This document shows, piece by piece, positions 1-8,474 of a stretch of DNA of 64,000 nucleotides; position 1 is the first letter of the stretch; every line of letters begins with the position of its first letter. Under the pieces are notes generated by a model. That model did not search any database, was not told the DNA's origin, and saw nothing but the letters and a program-made list of their open reading frames with translations. A program made the translations under genes and the position numbers. Source of the stretch: CAYPEK01 sp964409645 (lineage in GTDB: Bacteria > UBP15 > UBA6099); NCBI GenBank assembly GCA_964409645.1, contig CAYPEK010000004.1, positions 35,897 to 99,896 of the forward strand, in the 5' to 3' direction.

Positions 1-118
1 TGTACGCGTTCCGCACATTCTTTTCCCTCACGAACTCGACCAGCCGCTCGATAAATAAGTCGCCGTGCTCGAAAGTAAGCGCAAAAACGCGCCCGATTGT
101 TCCTTCTGTATATTTCAT
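1..118 (-). CDS. PPC/DUF296-domain protein, N-terminal fragment
   Basis: Only the first 39 codons lie in the window; the 3' part runs off the left edge. The protein starts MKYTEGTIGRVFALTFEHGD and continues with an acidic helix. This is the opening of the PPC (plants and prokaryotes conserved, DUF296) fold, where a basic strand is followed by the GRVF and HGD turn. The ATG at 118 is preceded by GGAGG about 6 bases upstream, which supports the start. Bacterial PPC proteins are small trimeric proteins of unknown biochemical role, sometimes annotated as DNA-binding. The gene is divergent from the zinc-ribbon gene at 205, so the roughly 85 bases between them probably hold both promoters. Confidence 0.72.
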   Translation of the reverse strand, partial: MKYTEGTIGRVFALTFEHGDLFIERLVEFVREKNVRNAY

Positions 119-204
119 CGAAACCTCCGCCGGACAGCCTCATCTAAACATCAAACCCATTAATTGTTATAATAATACCGCGACAAGCGCATTTGAAGGG
201 ATAT

Positions 205-420
205 ATGGAACAGTTCGACAAATTCAAAGCAACCCACCTGCTCTGCCCGAAGTGCAACGTCGCCACGCCCGTGCGCGAGCGGCTTCTACTCGTGTTGCCG
301 GACGGAGAATTGTACGAATACATCTGCTCGCGGTGCGGGGCCTCGCTCGGAAAAAGAAAAGTCACCGGCCCCGCTGCCGGATACATCCCGCCGCCGCCCG
401 GCCGCCCGCAGTATATGTAA
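205..420 (+). CDS. Small zinc-ribbon protein
   Basis: This 71-residue protein has two CxxC knuckles, CPKC near residue 14 and CSRC near residue 42, about 25 residues apart. That is the spacing of a treble-clef or zinc-ribbon fold. The tail is rich in Pro and Gly, and there is no signal peptide or membrane segment. A TTG at 193 is in frame, but the ATG at 205 has AAGGG just upstream and is preferred. Small cytoplasmic zinc ribbons of this kind are common in anaerobic bacteria and have no known function. The coding reading rests on the paired Cys knuckles, the start signal and the codon bias. Confidence 0.6.
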   Translation: MEQFDKFKATHLLCPKCNVATPVRERLLLVLPDGELYEYICSRCGASLGKRKVTGPAAGYIPPPPGRPQYM

Positions 421-482
421 AATTCAAAAGCAAACAAAACCCGTCACGGGTCATAATACATCACAACAGTTTTATCTGATAT

Positions 483-836
483 TTACAGATACTTCGCGGC
501 CTTTTCCATCAGTTCCGAGAGGTCGGACGACTTCACAACATACTCCTCGGCCGCCCACGTGGAAAAATCCTGCTTGAATGTCGGATACGCCGAAAGCAGT
601 ATCACCGGCAGATTCTTATTTTTCGTTTTGATCTGATTGAGAACTTCGAGCCCGTCAACATCGGGCATCTTGATGTCGAGGATCACAAGGTCAACCGCGT
701 AGCTCATCTCCGAAAGCATGCTGATCGCCTCGCGGCCGCCCTGCGCCAAGATTACTTTGTAACCTTCGTCCTCAAATTCAGCCTGCACCAAATCCCTGAT
801 TTGAGGCTTGTCATCCACCACCAGTATCTTTTTCAT
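483..836 (-). CDS. Single-domain response regulator (receiver only)
   Basis: The 117-residue product is one CheY-like receiver domain with no output domain. The acidic pocket is VVDD at the N-terminus, the phosphoacceptor Asp lies in LVILDIKMPD, the conserved Ser/Thr is in LLSAY, and the Lys is in VVKSSD. Such regulators act by docking to partners or as phosphate relays. A GTG at 848 would add four residues, but the ATG at 836 begins the typical MKKILVVDD and has GAAGG upstream. No histidine kinase gene is adjacent; the nearest are at 16.5 and 54 kb, so the partner is unknown. Confidence 0.88.
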   Translation of the reverse strand: MKKILVVDDKPQIRDLVQAEFEDEGYKVILAQGGREAISMLSEMSYAVDLVILDIKMPDVDGLEVLNQIKTKNKNLPVILLSAYPTFKQDFSTWAAEEYVVKSSDLSELMEKAAKYL

Positions 837-1182
837 GACGCTCGCCACCTTCAGGGTTCTTAATATAAATTATACCTATTACTTTTAAAATAACAAACTT
901 CGATTTGCCTGATTCCGAAAAATATTCGCCGCCGTCATCACCGACGTGCCGAATCCCGCAAACTCTCCCCCGCAACCGCATTTATGCTCTTCGTGCAGTC
1001 CGCCATTTCCCCATCTTTCCTTCAGAACTCATTCATGCCTCTCAATCCGGGAAAGAAAATCATAGCATAAAAACACCGCGCCCGGTCAACAAAACCGGCT
1101 TAAAATCCGCCAAACATGGAATTCCGCACCTATATAATCTAAAATATATGCGGCATCTTTAAGGAACGGAGCTAAACCAACC
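837..1182. other. Intergenic region with probable sat promoter
   Basis: This 346-bp stretch lies between the divergent receiver gene and sat. An 85-codon open frame at 905-1162 has no recognisable protein features and overlaps the likely promoter, so I do not call it. A TATAAT hexamer at 1133-1138 sits 45 bases before the sat ATG and is the best -10 element; no good -35 box stands 16-18 bases upstream. AAGGA and GGAG lie between it and the ATG. Confidence 0.4.
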
Positions 1183-2343
1183 ATGCAAACGATCAAACCC
1201 CACGGCGGCGCCCTCATCAACCGTATGGCCGAAGGCGACCTGCTCAAAGACCTGACCTCCCGCGCCCCCGGGATGGTCAAAATAAACATCAATAATAAGG
1301 AACTTTCCGACCTGCTGATGATCGCCATCGGCGGATTCAGCCCGTTGACCGGCTTCATGCGGAAAGCCGACTACGACAGCGTCGTCGATACGAAACACCT
1401 CTCGAACGGGCTGCCGTGGACGATCCCGATCACGCTTTCCTGCGACGATGCAACCGCGTCGAAACTGAAACCCGGCGACGACGCGGCACTGTACGACGGC
1501 GACGGCGTCCTTCGCGGCGTGCTGCACATCGACGAGAAATACACTTACGACAAAAAGAGAGAAGCGACGAAAGTCTATAGAACCGACGACGGAGCACACC
1601 CCGGCGTCGCATTTGTTTACGCGCAGGGCGACACCCTCCTCGGCGGCGACGTGTGGATGGTCGAGCGGCCGCAGCCACCCGAGTTCCCGCAGTACTGGCG
1701 CGACCCGGCGGAGACGCGCCGCATCTTCGAGGAGCGCAACTGGAAACGCGTCGTCGCGTTCCAGACGCGGAACCCCGTGCACCGCGCGCACGAGTATATC
1801 CAGAAAGTCGCGATGGAAATCTGCGACGGGCTCCTGCTCCACCCGCTCGTCGGCGAAACGAAAAAGGGCGACATCCCGGCGGACGTCCGCATGAAATGCT
1901 ACGAAGTGCTGCTTGACAACTACTACCCGAAAGACCGCACGCTGTTGAGCGTGCTGCCCGCCGCGATGCGCTACGCAGGCCCGGCGGAAGCCATATTCCA
2001 CGCCATCATGCGCAAGAACTACGGCTGCACCCACTTCATCGTCGGCCGCGACCACGCCGGTGTCGGCAACTACTACGGCTCGTTCGACGCGCATTACATC
2101 TTCGATGAATTCGACCCTGCCGCGATCGGCATCACGCCGCTCTTCTTCGACTACACGTTCTTCTGCTCGAAGTGCGGCGGCATGGCATCGAACAAAACAT
2201 GCCCGCACGACGCGTCGCACCACATCTCGCTCTCCGGCACCAAAGTGCGCGAGATGCTGGCGAACGGCGAAATCCCGCCTGTCGAGTTCACGCGCCCCGA
2301 AGTCGCCGAAGTGCTCATCGAATCGATGAAAAACAACGGCTGA
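1183..2343 (+). CDS. sat: Sulfate adenylyltransferase (ATP sulfurylase)
   Basis: Catalyses ATP + sulfate to adenylyl sulfate + pyrophosphate, or the reverse. The 386-residue length fits the homo-oligomeric bacterial/archaeal form. The substrate motif QTRNPVHRAHE is at about residues 194-204 and GRDHAG at about 288-293. A CSKC...CPHD cluster near residues 328-345 matches the structural zinc site of thermophilic and dissimilatory-type ATP sulfurylases. No APS kinase domain is fused. APS reductase, QmoABC and sulfite reductase are absent from the window, so the direction and pathway cannot be read from context; the sulfur-carrier genes at 38.6 kb are distant. The gene stands alone and is followed by a repeat. 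Confidence 0.95.
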   Translation: MQTIKPHGGALINRMAEGDLLKDLTSRAPGMVKININNKELSDLLMIAIGGFSPLTGFMRKADYDSVVDTKHLSNGLPWTIPITLSCDDATASKLKPGDDAALYDGDGVLRGVLHIDEKYTYDKKREATKVYRTDDGAHPGVAFVYAQGDTLLGGDVWMVERPQPPEFPQYWRDPAETRRIFEERNWKRVVAFQTRNPVHRAHEYIQKVAMEICDGLLLHPLVGETKKGDIPADVRMKCYEVLLDNYYPKDRTLLSVLPAAMRYAGPAEAIFHAIMRKNYGCTHFIVGRDHAGVGNYYGSFDAHYIFDEFDPAAIGITPLFFDYTFFCSKCGGMASNKTCPHDASHHISLSGTKVREMLANGEIPPVEFTRPEVAEVLIESMKNNG

Positions 2344-2405
2344 CAGGCCTACAACGATTTGTTGTTTTAAAATCAGAAATTCTAATCATGGAATATTACA
2401 GCTAT

Positions 2406-2430
2406 ATCCGTGTCTATCTGTGGTTCTTGC
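2406..2430 (+). repeat. 25-bp direct repeat, left copy
   Basis: The 25 bases beginning ATCCGTGTCTATCTGTGG are repeated without mismatch at 3446-3470. The sequence belongs to the dispersed ATCCGTGT..ATCTGTGG family, which also occurs in diverged form at 19945, 60197 and 61971. The two exact copies bracket one AT-rich gene. Confidence 0.9.
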
Positions 2431-2476
2431 AATGATATAATATAACTATACAATTTCATATTGTGAGATTAGTAAA

Positions 2477-3406
2477 ATGACTGATGAAGAATTGATTAAA
2501 GAGATAAAAAGATTATTCGGGTCCAAGAGAATAACGCTCTTAAAAGCACTTCATGAATGTGCAGATAAAATACCCGTACAAGCAATGATTGAGCAAGAAT
2601 TACAAAAAACAACGGGGCTGCATGTAAAATCATGTGTTGCGCTATCTGATGATACCCTGAAATGGATGTCTCAAAAGTCCAGTGACATTAAGAAGCTGAA
2701 TTTCGATCCCGAAGACCGTTCCGAACTAATAGGAGATCCGAGTTTCTGGTTCCTTTTACTATTGAATAAGAATATAAAAGACCCTCTCGATTTCGATGAG
2801 AAGTTGGCGGAACGACACAACACTTTATTCTTTTGTGAAATCTGGGCAAGTATTCTTTTTCCTCTGTACACCTACGACATCTATTATTGGAAATATTCGA
2901 AAAAAGATAATATTCAGGAATTTGGCCCTTATAAGCCCCAAAAAAAGCACGAAGCAATTGCCGTTAATGACATGAAGAAGGCAATGAAAACATTCGGTTA
3001 TAAATTAATATCGAAGAAAACAGCAAAAACAATAATCAGACAAGCTATAACGGATTGCGCGGAAAAAGGCGAGGCTACAGTTTTCGATTGTATCTTCAGC
3101 GATATGACATTTTATACGGAAACAAAATCACGGATGAACATAGAAAGGAATGTTTATCCTGAGCTTGGAATGGAATGCAACTGGAGAGAATATTACGACA
3201 AAAAACATAAACTATATGAAAAAAAGATTTACATGCAATTTTATGAAAGAGATGACGAGACCATCGTTATTGATTCTGAAGGCAGAATTAAAAAATTTGA
3301 GATAGGCTCAGGAAGTCACGCAAACATACCTTCCCAATGGATCACTTACGATACCGATAAAAAGACCGGTTATCTTACCAGAAAAAAAGAAAAACACAAG
3401 GGATAA
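2477..3406 (+). CDS. Orphan AT-rich protein of unknown function
   Basis: The 309-residue protein is not recognised. It is charged (many Lys, Glu, Asp), has no signal peptide and no clear membrane segment, and contains an aromatic stretch FPLYTYDIYYWKY near residue 130. The C-terminal third is rich in Tyr, Lys and Glu and looks cytoplasmic. Codon use is markedly AT-rich (AAA, GAA, ATA, TTA) compared with sat and glmM on either side, which points to recent acquisition. The gene lies between two identical 25-bp repeats, a plausible signature of insertion or exchange at repeat sites. The ATG at 2477 follows GAGATTAGTAAA, a weak ribosome site. Confidence 0.7.
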   Translation: MTDEELIKEIKRLFGSKRITLLKALHECADKIPVQAMIEQELQKTTGLHVKSCVALSDDTLKWMSQKSSDIKKLNFDPEDRSELIGDPSFWFLLLLNKNIKDPLDFDEKLAERHNTLFFCEIWASILFPLYTYDIYYWKYSKKDNIQEFGPYKPQKKHEAIAVNDMKKAMKTFGYKLISKKTAKTIIRQAITDCAEKGEATVFDCIFSDMTFYTETKSRMNIERNVYPELGMECNWREYYDKKHKLYEKKIYMQFYERDDETIVIDSEGRIKKFEIGSGSHANIPSQWITYDTDKKTGYLTRKKEKHKG

Positions 3407-3445
3407 ATCTGGATATAGTTTTCCCGAAATAGTAAGTGCTATTGA

Positions 3446-3470
3446 ATCCGTGTCTATCTGTGGTTCTTGC
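3446..3470 (+). repeat. 25-bp direct repeat, right copy
   Basis: Exact match to 2406-2430, ending nine bases before the glmM stop codon. Together the copies define a unit of about 1.06 kb that carries the orphan gene. Confidence 0.9.
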
Positions 3471-3478
3471 TTTGCTGG

Positions 3479-4852
3479 TCAGTTGACTTTGAGTTCTTTT
3501 TTGACTGTATTGAGGATTTCGTCGGTGCTGGCTTCGGCGATTTCTCGATCCCACGTTTCAACCATGACGCGTATCAGCGGTTCCGTGCCGGAGGGCCGCA
3601 CGACAACGCGGCCGTTTTCGCCGAGGCGCTTTTCTATCTCCGCAACCTTTTTCTGTATCTTCGCGTTTTCGTAAAACGCTTCCCTGTTCGGGACTCTTAT
3701 GTTCTTTAGAAACTGCGCCGAGCGCTTCATCTTCGTGAGTTCGGAGAACGGCTTTTTCAGCGCGGCGAAGTATTTCACCGTCTGAGCGGCGGTGATGAGC
3801 CCGTCGCCGGTTGTTGACAGGTCGAGAAAGATTATATGGCCGGACTGCTCGCCGCCGAGGTTGTAGCCGCCTGCGACCATCTCACGCATGACAAACTTGT
3901 CGCCTACCGCGGCGCGTATCATTTTACCACCGAGCTTCTTCAGCCCGAGCTCGAACCCCATGTTCGTCATCACCGTTGTGACAACCGTTTTCTTAGGCAG
4001 CCGGTTTTCCTTTATCATCTGTCCGGCGCAGAGAAGCATTATCTGGTCGCCATCGACTATATTGCCTTTTTCGTCTATAAAAATCACGCGGTCGGCGTCG
4101 CCGTCGAAGGCGAATCCGAGCGCCGCGCCGTGCTTGAGCACCTTCTTCGCGAGTTTGTCCGGCCGCGTCGATCCGCAGTCAACGTTGATCTTCCTGCCGT
4201 CTTCATCCGCGTTGACGAACATGACGTCTTCCGCGACTTCTCTGAAGACACGCTTAGCGTATCTGGACGCCGCGCCGTTCGCGCAATCGATTATGATCCG
4301 GCCGTCGATGAACACGCCGCGCAGCAGCCGCCGTACGTACGCGATGTAATTTGTCGCCATGTTGCCTTTGTCGAGCGAGGAGCCGACTTTGTCGCCGGAC
4401 GGCAACTCAAGCGCATACGGCCCCTGCGCGATCAGCTTCTCGATCGCCCGCTCGTCTTCGTCTTCGAGCTTGCCGCCCTCGCCTGAGAAAACCTTAATGC
4501 CGTTGTCCTCGACCGGGTTGTGTGAGGCGGAGATCATGATCCCGCAGTCGCAGCCGAGATTCGCCGTCAGGTACGCGAGTCCGGGCGTCGGGACGATGCC
4601 TATGCAAAGCGCGTCGCACCCGGCGGACGTGATACCCGCTACGAGCGCTGTTTCTATCATGTCGCCGGACACCCGCGTGTCCTTGCCGACAAGCACCCGT
4701 CCCGGCGTACCCTTCTTCACCGTGCACAGATGATGCGCGGCGCAGCGTCCGACCGCCAGAGCTATCTCCGCCGTGAGTTCCACATTCGCCACGCCACGTA
4801 TGCCGTCGGTGCCGAACCGCACCGTATTTTTATTCTTTCCGTAAGTCGCCAT
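3479..4852 (-). CDS. glmM: Phosphoglucosamine mutase
   Basis: Converts glucosamine-6-phosphate to glucosamine-1-phosphate for UDP-GlcNAc and peptidoglycan. The 457 residues show the whole alpha-D-phosphohexomutase plan: RFGTDGIRG at the N-terminus, the phosphoserine loop ISASHNP near residue 104, the metal loop DGDADR near 246-251, GGEQSGH in domain 3 and RPSGTEP in the phosphate-binding C-terminal domain. A TTG 24 bases upstream is open, but the ATG at 4852 has AGGTGA eight bases before it. That site overlaps the cdaR stop, so the two genes are translationally coupled. GlmM is a known physical partner and inhibitor of CdaA in Gram-positive bacteria. Confidence 0.96.
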   Translation of the reverse strand: MATYGKNKNTVRFGTDGIRGVANVELTAEIALAVGRCAAHHLCTVKKGTPGRVLVGKDTRVSGDMIETALVAGITSAGCDALCIGIVPTPGLAYLTANLGCDCGIMISASHNPVEDNGIKVFSGEGGKLEDEDERAIEKLIAQGPYALELPSGDKVGSSLDKGNMATNYIAYVRRLLRGVFIDGRIIIDCANGAASRYAKRVFREVAEDVMFVNADEDGRKINVDCGSTRPDKLAKKVLKHGAALGFAFDGDADRVIFIDEKGNIVDGDQIMLLCAGQMIKENRLPKKTVVTTVMTNMGFELGLKKLGGKMIRAAVGDKFVMREMVAGGYNLGGEQSGHIIFLDLSTTGDGLITAAQTVKYFAALKKPFSELTKMKRSAQFLKNIRVPNREAFYENAKIQKKVAEIEKRLGENGRVVVRPSGTEPLIRVMVETWDREIAEASTDEILNTVKKELKVN

Positions 4853-4856
4853 CTTT

Positions 4857-6047
4857 TCAGTCACCTGTTCTTGCAATTAACGTTTTCACCGGGCTGGTAT
4901 CATATTCGAGCTTCACCTGCTCATGAACCTTGTTAAGATGCACGTCCGGTCTAATCTCGTATTCGCCGGGTTTAAGGCCGAGCAGGTCCACCTTTGCCGC
5001 CACCTCGGTCGCATCGATCCGTGAAACAACGTCCGCTGGCCCCGTAAGAACGACATCCACGTTCGCGGGACTGAAGTTAACACTGCATCCATCACACAAA
5101 TTGAGTCCGCGTACCATTACGGTAATTGTCTTCTTTTCCGCTTTCTGCGGCTCGCAACTGAACGTCACCGTCGGCGGGTCGGCCATAACACCTTCGGGCA
5201 GCTTCATTTTCAACTGATACGCTCCACCGCCTTCGCACACACTGACGTCGAACGGCTCCGTCGTCGCCGCCTTTATCTTCTTTATCTTCGCTTCGTCGCC
5301 GCTCAGCGACACTTCCTCGGGCAGGTAATACGCATCCGGATACCCTTTCTCGTCACCCGGATTCTTGAACACCACCTTCACGGGAACCGTCGCCGTCTGC
5401 TTCGACACAATCTGAATGCTCACGGAAATCTTTTCCGGCACTATATGCACCGATGTTACGTCATTTCCTTCCGGGTCCTGCGCCGATATGCGATAATTAC
5501 CTCTGAACGAGCGCTTCTTTCCCTCGATGCTCAATTTCACGACCAGCCTCGATACCGATTTCAGGTCCTCTCGATCGCCGTATGCGCGCGCCGACATCGG
5601 CCTGTATTCCGACTGCCCCTGCATGTAACCTTCCGGAAGCAGGCCGGACAGCCTCAGCTCGACCGGCAGCTCGATCTTTTTGAGCGGTTTGAGGACAACC
5701 TCGATGTCGCGCGTCATGAGCCGCGCCCTCAGACCGGTTTTGTTGACCAGTTTCACCCCGACTCTGTGAGAGCCTTCCTTGAGCCCCGACAGATTCGCCA
5801 CCGCATACAGTTTCTCGCCGCTGATATTGTCCATCAGCTTCGTGTTGCCGGTCAGCTCGACCCGCACCGATTCGTCTTTCGAATCGCCGAAACCACATTC
5901 AGGCACGAGATTTACGTACTTAACTTTCGCGGGATACGTGATGCTCGTCCTCGGATTCTGGCTGGCGTTTATGAACCACCATAGCCCGCACGCGAGCAGA
6001 ACCGAGATTATCTTTATCTTGTAATTGTTCAGTATCAGCTTCTTCAT
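4857..6047 (-). CDS. cdaR: YbbR-domain protein, CdaA regulator
   Basis: The protein has one N-terminal membrane helix (about residues 12-28, IISVLLACGLWWF) followed by about 365 extracytoplasmic residues made of repeated YbbR beta domains. CdaR-type proteins bind the diadenylate cyclase CdaA and modulate it. The assignment follows from the fold and from the order cdaA-cdaR-glmM, which is conserved in Firmicutes. The ATG at 6047 begins MKKLILNNYK; a longer open frame to 6167 would run into cdaA and is rejected. The gap to cdaA is 37 bases and the gene abuts glmM. Confidence 0.85.
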   Translation of the reverse strand: MKKLILNNYKIKIISVLLACGLWWFINASQNPRTSITYPAKVKYVNLVPECGFGDSKDESVRVELTGNTKLMDNISGEKLYAVANLSGLKEGSHRVGVKLVNKTGLRARLMTRDIEVVLKPLKKIELPVELRLSGLLPEGYMQGQSEYRPMSARAYGDREDLKSVSRLVVKLSIEGKKRSFRGNYRISAQDPEGNDVTSVHIVPEKISVSIQIVSKQTATVPVKVVFKNPGDEKGYPDAYYLPEEVSLSGDEAKIKKIKAATTEPFDVSVCEGGGAYQLKMKLPEGVMADPPTVTFSCEPQKAEKKTITVMVRGLNLCDGCSVNFSPANVDVVLTGPADVVSRIDATEVAAKVDLLGLKPGEYEIRPDVHLNKVHEQVKLEYDTSPVKTLIARTGD

Positions 6048-6084
6048 AATTTGCTTTCCGGCAATCAACGCCGGCCGCGCGGCC

Positions 6085-6918
6085 TCACTTCTTCTCCGAG
6101 CCGAGGAACGACGAGAACCCGGTTCCGGTCGGCACGAAAAGCGAATACAGCAACTCGCGGAGCGCATCCGGTTTAATGTCGCGGATCAGCTTGCCGCTGT
6201 GCGCGAGCGAAATGTAGCCTGTTTCCTCGGAGACGACGAGCGAGACGGCGTCCGTCACCTCGGATATTCCAAGCGCGGCGCGATGCCGCGACCCGACGTC
6301 CTGCGGCAGCGACGGGTTCTCCGACAGCGGCAGAAAACATCCCGCGGCCAGCACCCGGTTACCGCGCACCAGCACCGCCCCGTCGTGCAGGAACGTATGC
6401 GGAAAGAATATCGTTTTGAGCAACTCGGGCGACAGCACGCCGTCCATAAACGTCCCGGAACGCGTGTAGTCCTCGAGGCTTGTTTCCTGCTCGACCACTA
6501 TGAGCGCGCCCATCTTCACGATGGACAGGTCCTCCAATGTGACAATCAGCGAATGAATGAGTTTTATGATGTCTTCTTTTTCGAGGCCGGCGAACCTGCG
6601 CTGCCAGAACCCGCGCTGCCCCATCGACTCGAGCGCGCGCCGCAACTCCGGCTGGAACACTATCAGCAGCGCCACCACAATCACCGCACTGAGGCTCTTG
6701 ATTATGAAAAAGATCGTGTCCAGTTTGAAGATGCCGGCCACCAGCGCGAACAGAATGAATACGCCCAGCCCTCGAAGGATGGACACCGCGCGGGTCTTCT
6801 GCAGATTTATGATGATGTAGTAAAACACCACCGATATAACAATGATCTCCACCGCCGCCTTGATTATGTCCACCGGCGTCGTCGGGATCGGTATGTTGAA
6901 GATCGACTGTATGTCCAT
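6085..6918 (-). CDS. cdaA: Diadenylate cyclase, membrane-bound
   Basis: Makes cyclic di-AMP from two ATP. The 277-residue protein has hydrophobic segments at about residues 17-38 and 46-85, then a DAC (DisA_N) domain. The catalytic DGA lies near residues 177-179 in LHDGAVLVRG and the RHR motif near 209-211 in GSRHRAALG. Both are intact, so activity is expected. The start codon is three bases after the argH stop and cdaR follows, which indicates one transcript. The matching phosphodiesterase family (PgpH) is encoded at 23.8-26 kb. Confidence 0.95.
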   Translation of the reverse strand: MDIQSIFNIPIPTTPVDIIKAAVEIIVISVVFYYIIINLQKTRAVSILRGLGVFILFALVAGIFKLDTIFFIIKSLSAVIVVALLIVFQPELRRALESMGQRGFWQRRFAGLEKEDIIKLIHSLIVTLEDLSIVKMGALIVVEQETSLEDYTRSGTFMDGVLSPELLKTIFFPHTFLHDGAVLVRGNRVLAAGCFLPLSENPSLPQDVGSRHRAALGISEVTDAVSLVVSEETGYISLAHSGKLIRDIKPDALRELLYSLFVPTGTGFSSFLGSEKK

Positions 6919-6921
6919 CGG

Positions 6922-8331
6922 TTATCCCGTTGTGAGAATCCGTTTCGCCTTCTTGATTTGCGCTCGGACGGACGCCGGAGACGCCGCCCCCGGCCCGGTG
7001 CGCTTCGTCAGTCCGGCCGCCGGTTCGAGGAACTTCGCCGCGTCCGGCCCGAACAGCGGCGACGCCGCCGTCAATTCGGCGGGTGTCAGGCCCTTGAATT
7101 CGATCCCGCGCTCGACGCAGCTCCGCACGAGCCGCCCCACAACAGAGTGCGCCTCCCGAAACGGCATCCCTTTCAGCACGAGGTAGTCGGTCAGGTCCAC
7201 CGCGTTGAGCAGCCCCGTGCCCGCCGCGGCCGCCATGCGGTCCGTGTTAAACGTCGCGCCGTCTATCAATTTCGCGAAAAGCCGTAGTGATGCGGCAACC
7301 GTTTTCGCCGCGTCGAACACCGGCTCCTTGTCTTCCTGCATGTCCCGGTTGTACGTCAGCGGGAGCGATTTCATCACCATCAGGAGCGCCACCAGATCGC
7401 CCGCCACGCGGCCGTTCTTGCCCCTGATAAGCTCCGCGACGTCCGGGTTCTTCTTCTGCGGCATTATGCTGCTGCCCGTGCAGAGCGCATCCGGCAGCGA
7501 CACAAAACCGAACTCCGGTGACATCCACATAACAAGCTCTTCGCACGCGCGGCCGAGGTGGTTCATGCAGATCGCCGCCGCCGCGAGAAATTCGATTGCA
7601 AAGTCCCGGTCGGCCACCGCGTCCATGCTGTTATCCGCCGGAGCGTCGAACCCGAGCGTCCGCGCCGTCAGCTTCGGATCGGTCGGCAGCGCCGTGCCCG
7701 CGAGCGCGCCCGCCCCCAGCGGGAGCGTGCCCATCCGCGCCGCGCAATCCGCGAACCGCCCGGCGTCCCGGTCCAGCATGAAAAAGTACGCCATGAGGTG
7801 ATGCCCCAGCGGAACCGGCTGCGCGTGCTGCGTGTGCGTGAAACCGGGCATGAGTGTCTCAGCGTGCTTCTCGGCCTGAGAGACGAGCGCCGCCTGCGCC
7901 GCCCGTATGCCGCACCTGATGTCACCCGACGCCGCCCGCAGATAAAGCTTCAGATCGGTTGCCACCTGATCGTTCCGCGAGCGCGCGGTGTGCAGCCGCC
8001 CGGCCGCCGGCCCGATCAGCTCCGCCAGCCGCGACTCGATGTTCATGTGCACGTCTTCAAGGCAGACTTTGAACTTGAAGCTGCCGCTCTCGATATCTTC
8101 GCGGATCTGCTTGAGCCCGGCATGTATTTTCTTTACGTCGGATTTCGATATGATCCCGCAGGCGGCGAGCATTGCCGAATGCGCCAACGACTGCTCGATG
8201 TCGAATTCCGCAAGCTCGCGGTCGAAGCTCACCGACTCGGTGAACCGCTCGACATCGGCGTCCGTGCCGCCGCTGAACCGGCCGCCCCACGGCTTCTTCG
8301 CGACCTCTTTTTTATCGTTTTTCTTTGGCAT
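6922..8331 (-). CDS. argH: Argininosuccinate lyase
   Basis: Last step of arginine synthesis: argininosuccinate to arginine and fumarate. The 469-residue length is typical. The fumarase/lyase signature GSSIMPQKKNPD is near residues 280-292, the TARSRNDQ segment of the active site near 116-123, and HTQHAQP near 165. The product starts with a basic tail MPKKNDKKEVAKK before the conserved WGGRFS. It is the first gene of the argH-cdaA-cdaR-glmM run, with three bases to cdaA. Coupling of arginine synthesis to c-di-AMP synthesis is probably positional only. Confidence 0.96.
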   Translation of the reverse strand: MPKKNDKKEVAKKPWGGRFSGGTDADVERFTESVSFDRELAEFDIEQSLAHSAMLAACGIISKSDVKKIHAGLKQIREDIESGSFKFKVCLEDVHMNIESRLAELIGPAAGRLHTARSRNDQVATDLKLYLRAASGDIRCGIRAAQAALVSQAEKHAETLMPGFTHTQHAQPVPLGHHLMAYFFMLDRDAGRFADCAARMGTLPLGAGALAGTALPTDPKLTARTLGFDAPADNSMDAVADRDFAIEFLAAAAICMNHLGRACEELVMWMSPEFGFVSLPDALCTGSSIMPQKKNPDVAELIRGKNGRVAGDLVALLMVMKSLPLTYNRDMQEDKEPVFDAAKTVAASLRLFAKLIDGATFNTDRMAAAAGTGLLNAVDLTDYLVLKGMPFREAHSVVGRLVRSCVERGIEFKGLTPAELTAASPLFGPDAAKFLEPAAGLTKRTGPGAASPASVRAQIKKAKRILTTG

Positions 8332-8386
8332 AGCAAAAACTACCGAAAAGTATTCTATATTTTAATATCCATATATTTAACACTTT

Positions 8387-8404
8387 TTGAATATATATAT
8401 TCAA
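8387..8404. promoter_or_regulatory. 18-bp perfect AT palindrome upstream of argH
   Basis: TTGAATATATATATTCAA is a perfect inverted repeat about 55 bases before the argH start, in a 143-bp AT-rich gap. Its place fits an operator or promoter element for the argH-cdaA operon, and AT richness alone could also produce it. It does not match the ARG box consensus well. Confidence 0.35.
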
Positions 8405-8474
8405 TTTAACATATCTTAATTTTTTTCGATTGTTTTTCGATCAGAAATAACGATGCCCGCATCAATTTTTTTCT

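Noticed and set aside
905..1162. 85-codon frame before sat
   Set aside because: Overlaps the likely sat promoter and shows no protein features.
1159..2223. Long open frame (about 354 codons) on the minus strand across sat
   Set aside because: Antisense shadow of the sat gene: Arg/Val/Asp-rich translation without domain features, and sat has full motifs.
2351..2370. Weak hairpin ACAAC/GTTGT with T run after sat
   Set aside because: Only five base pairs, mostly A-T; not enough to call a terminator.
6025..7287. Plus-strand open frame of about 420 codons
   Set aside because: Shadow of cdaA and argH; Arg/His/Gln-rich and without any conserved pattern.
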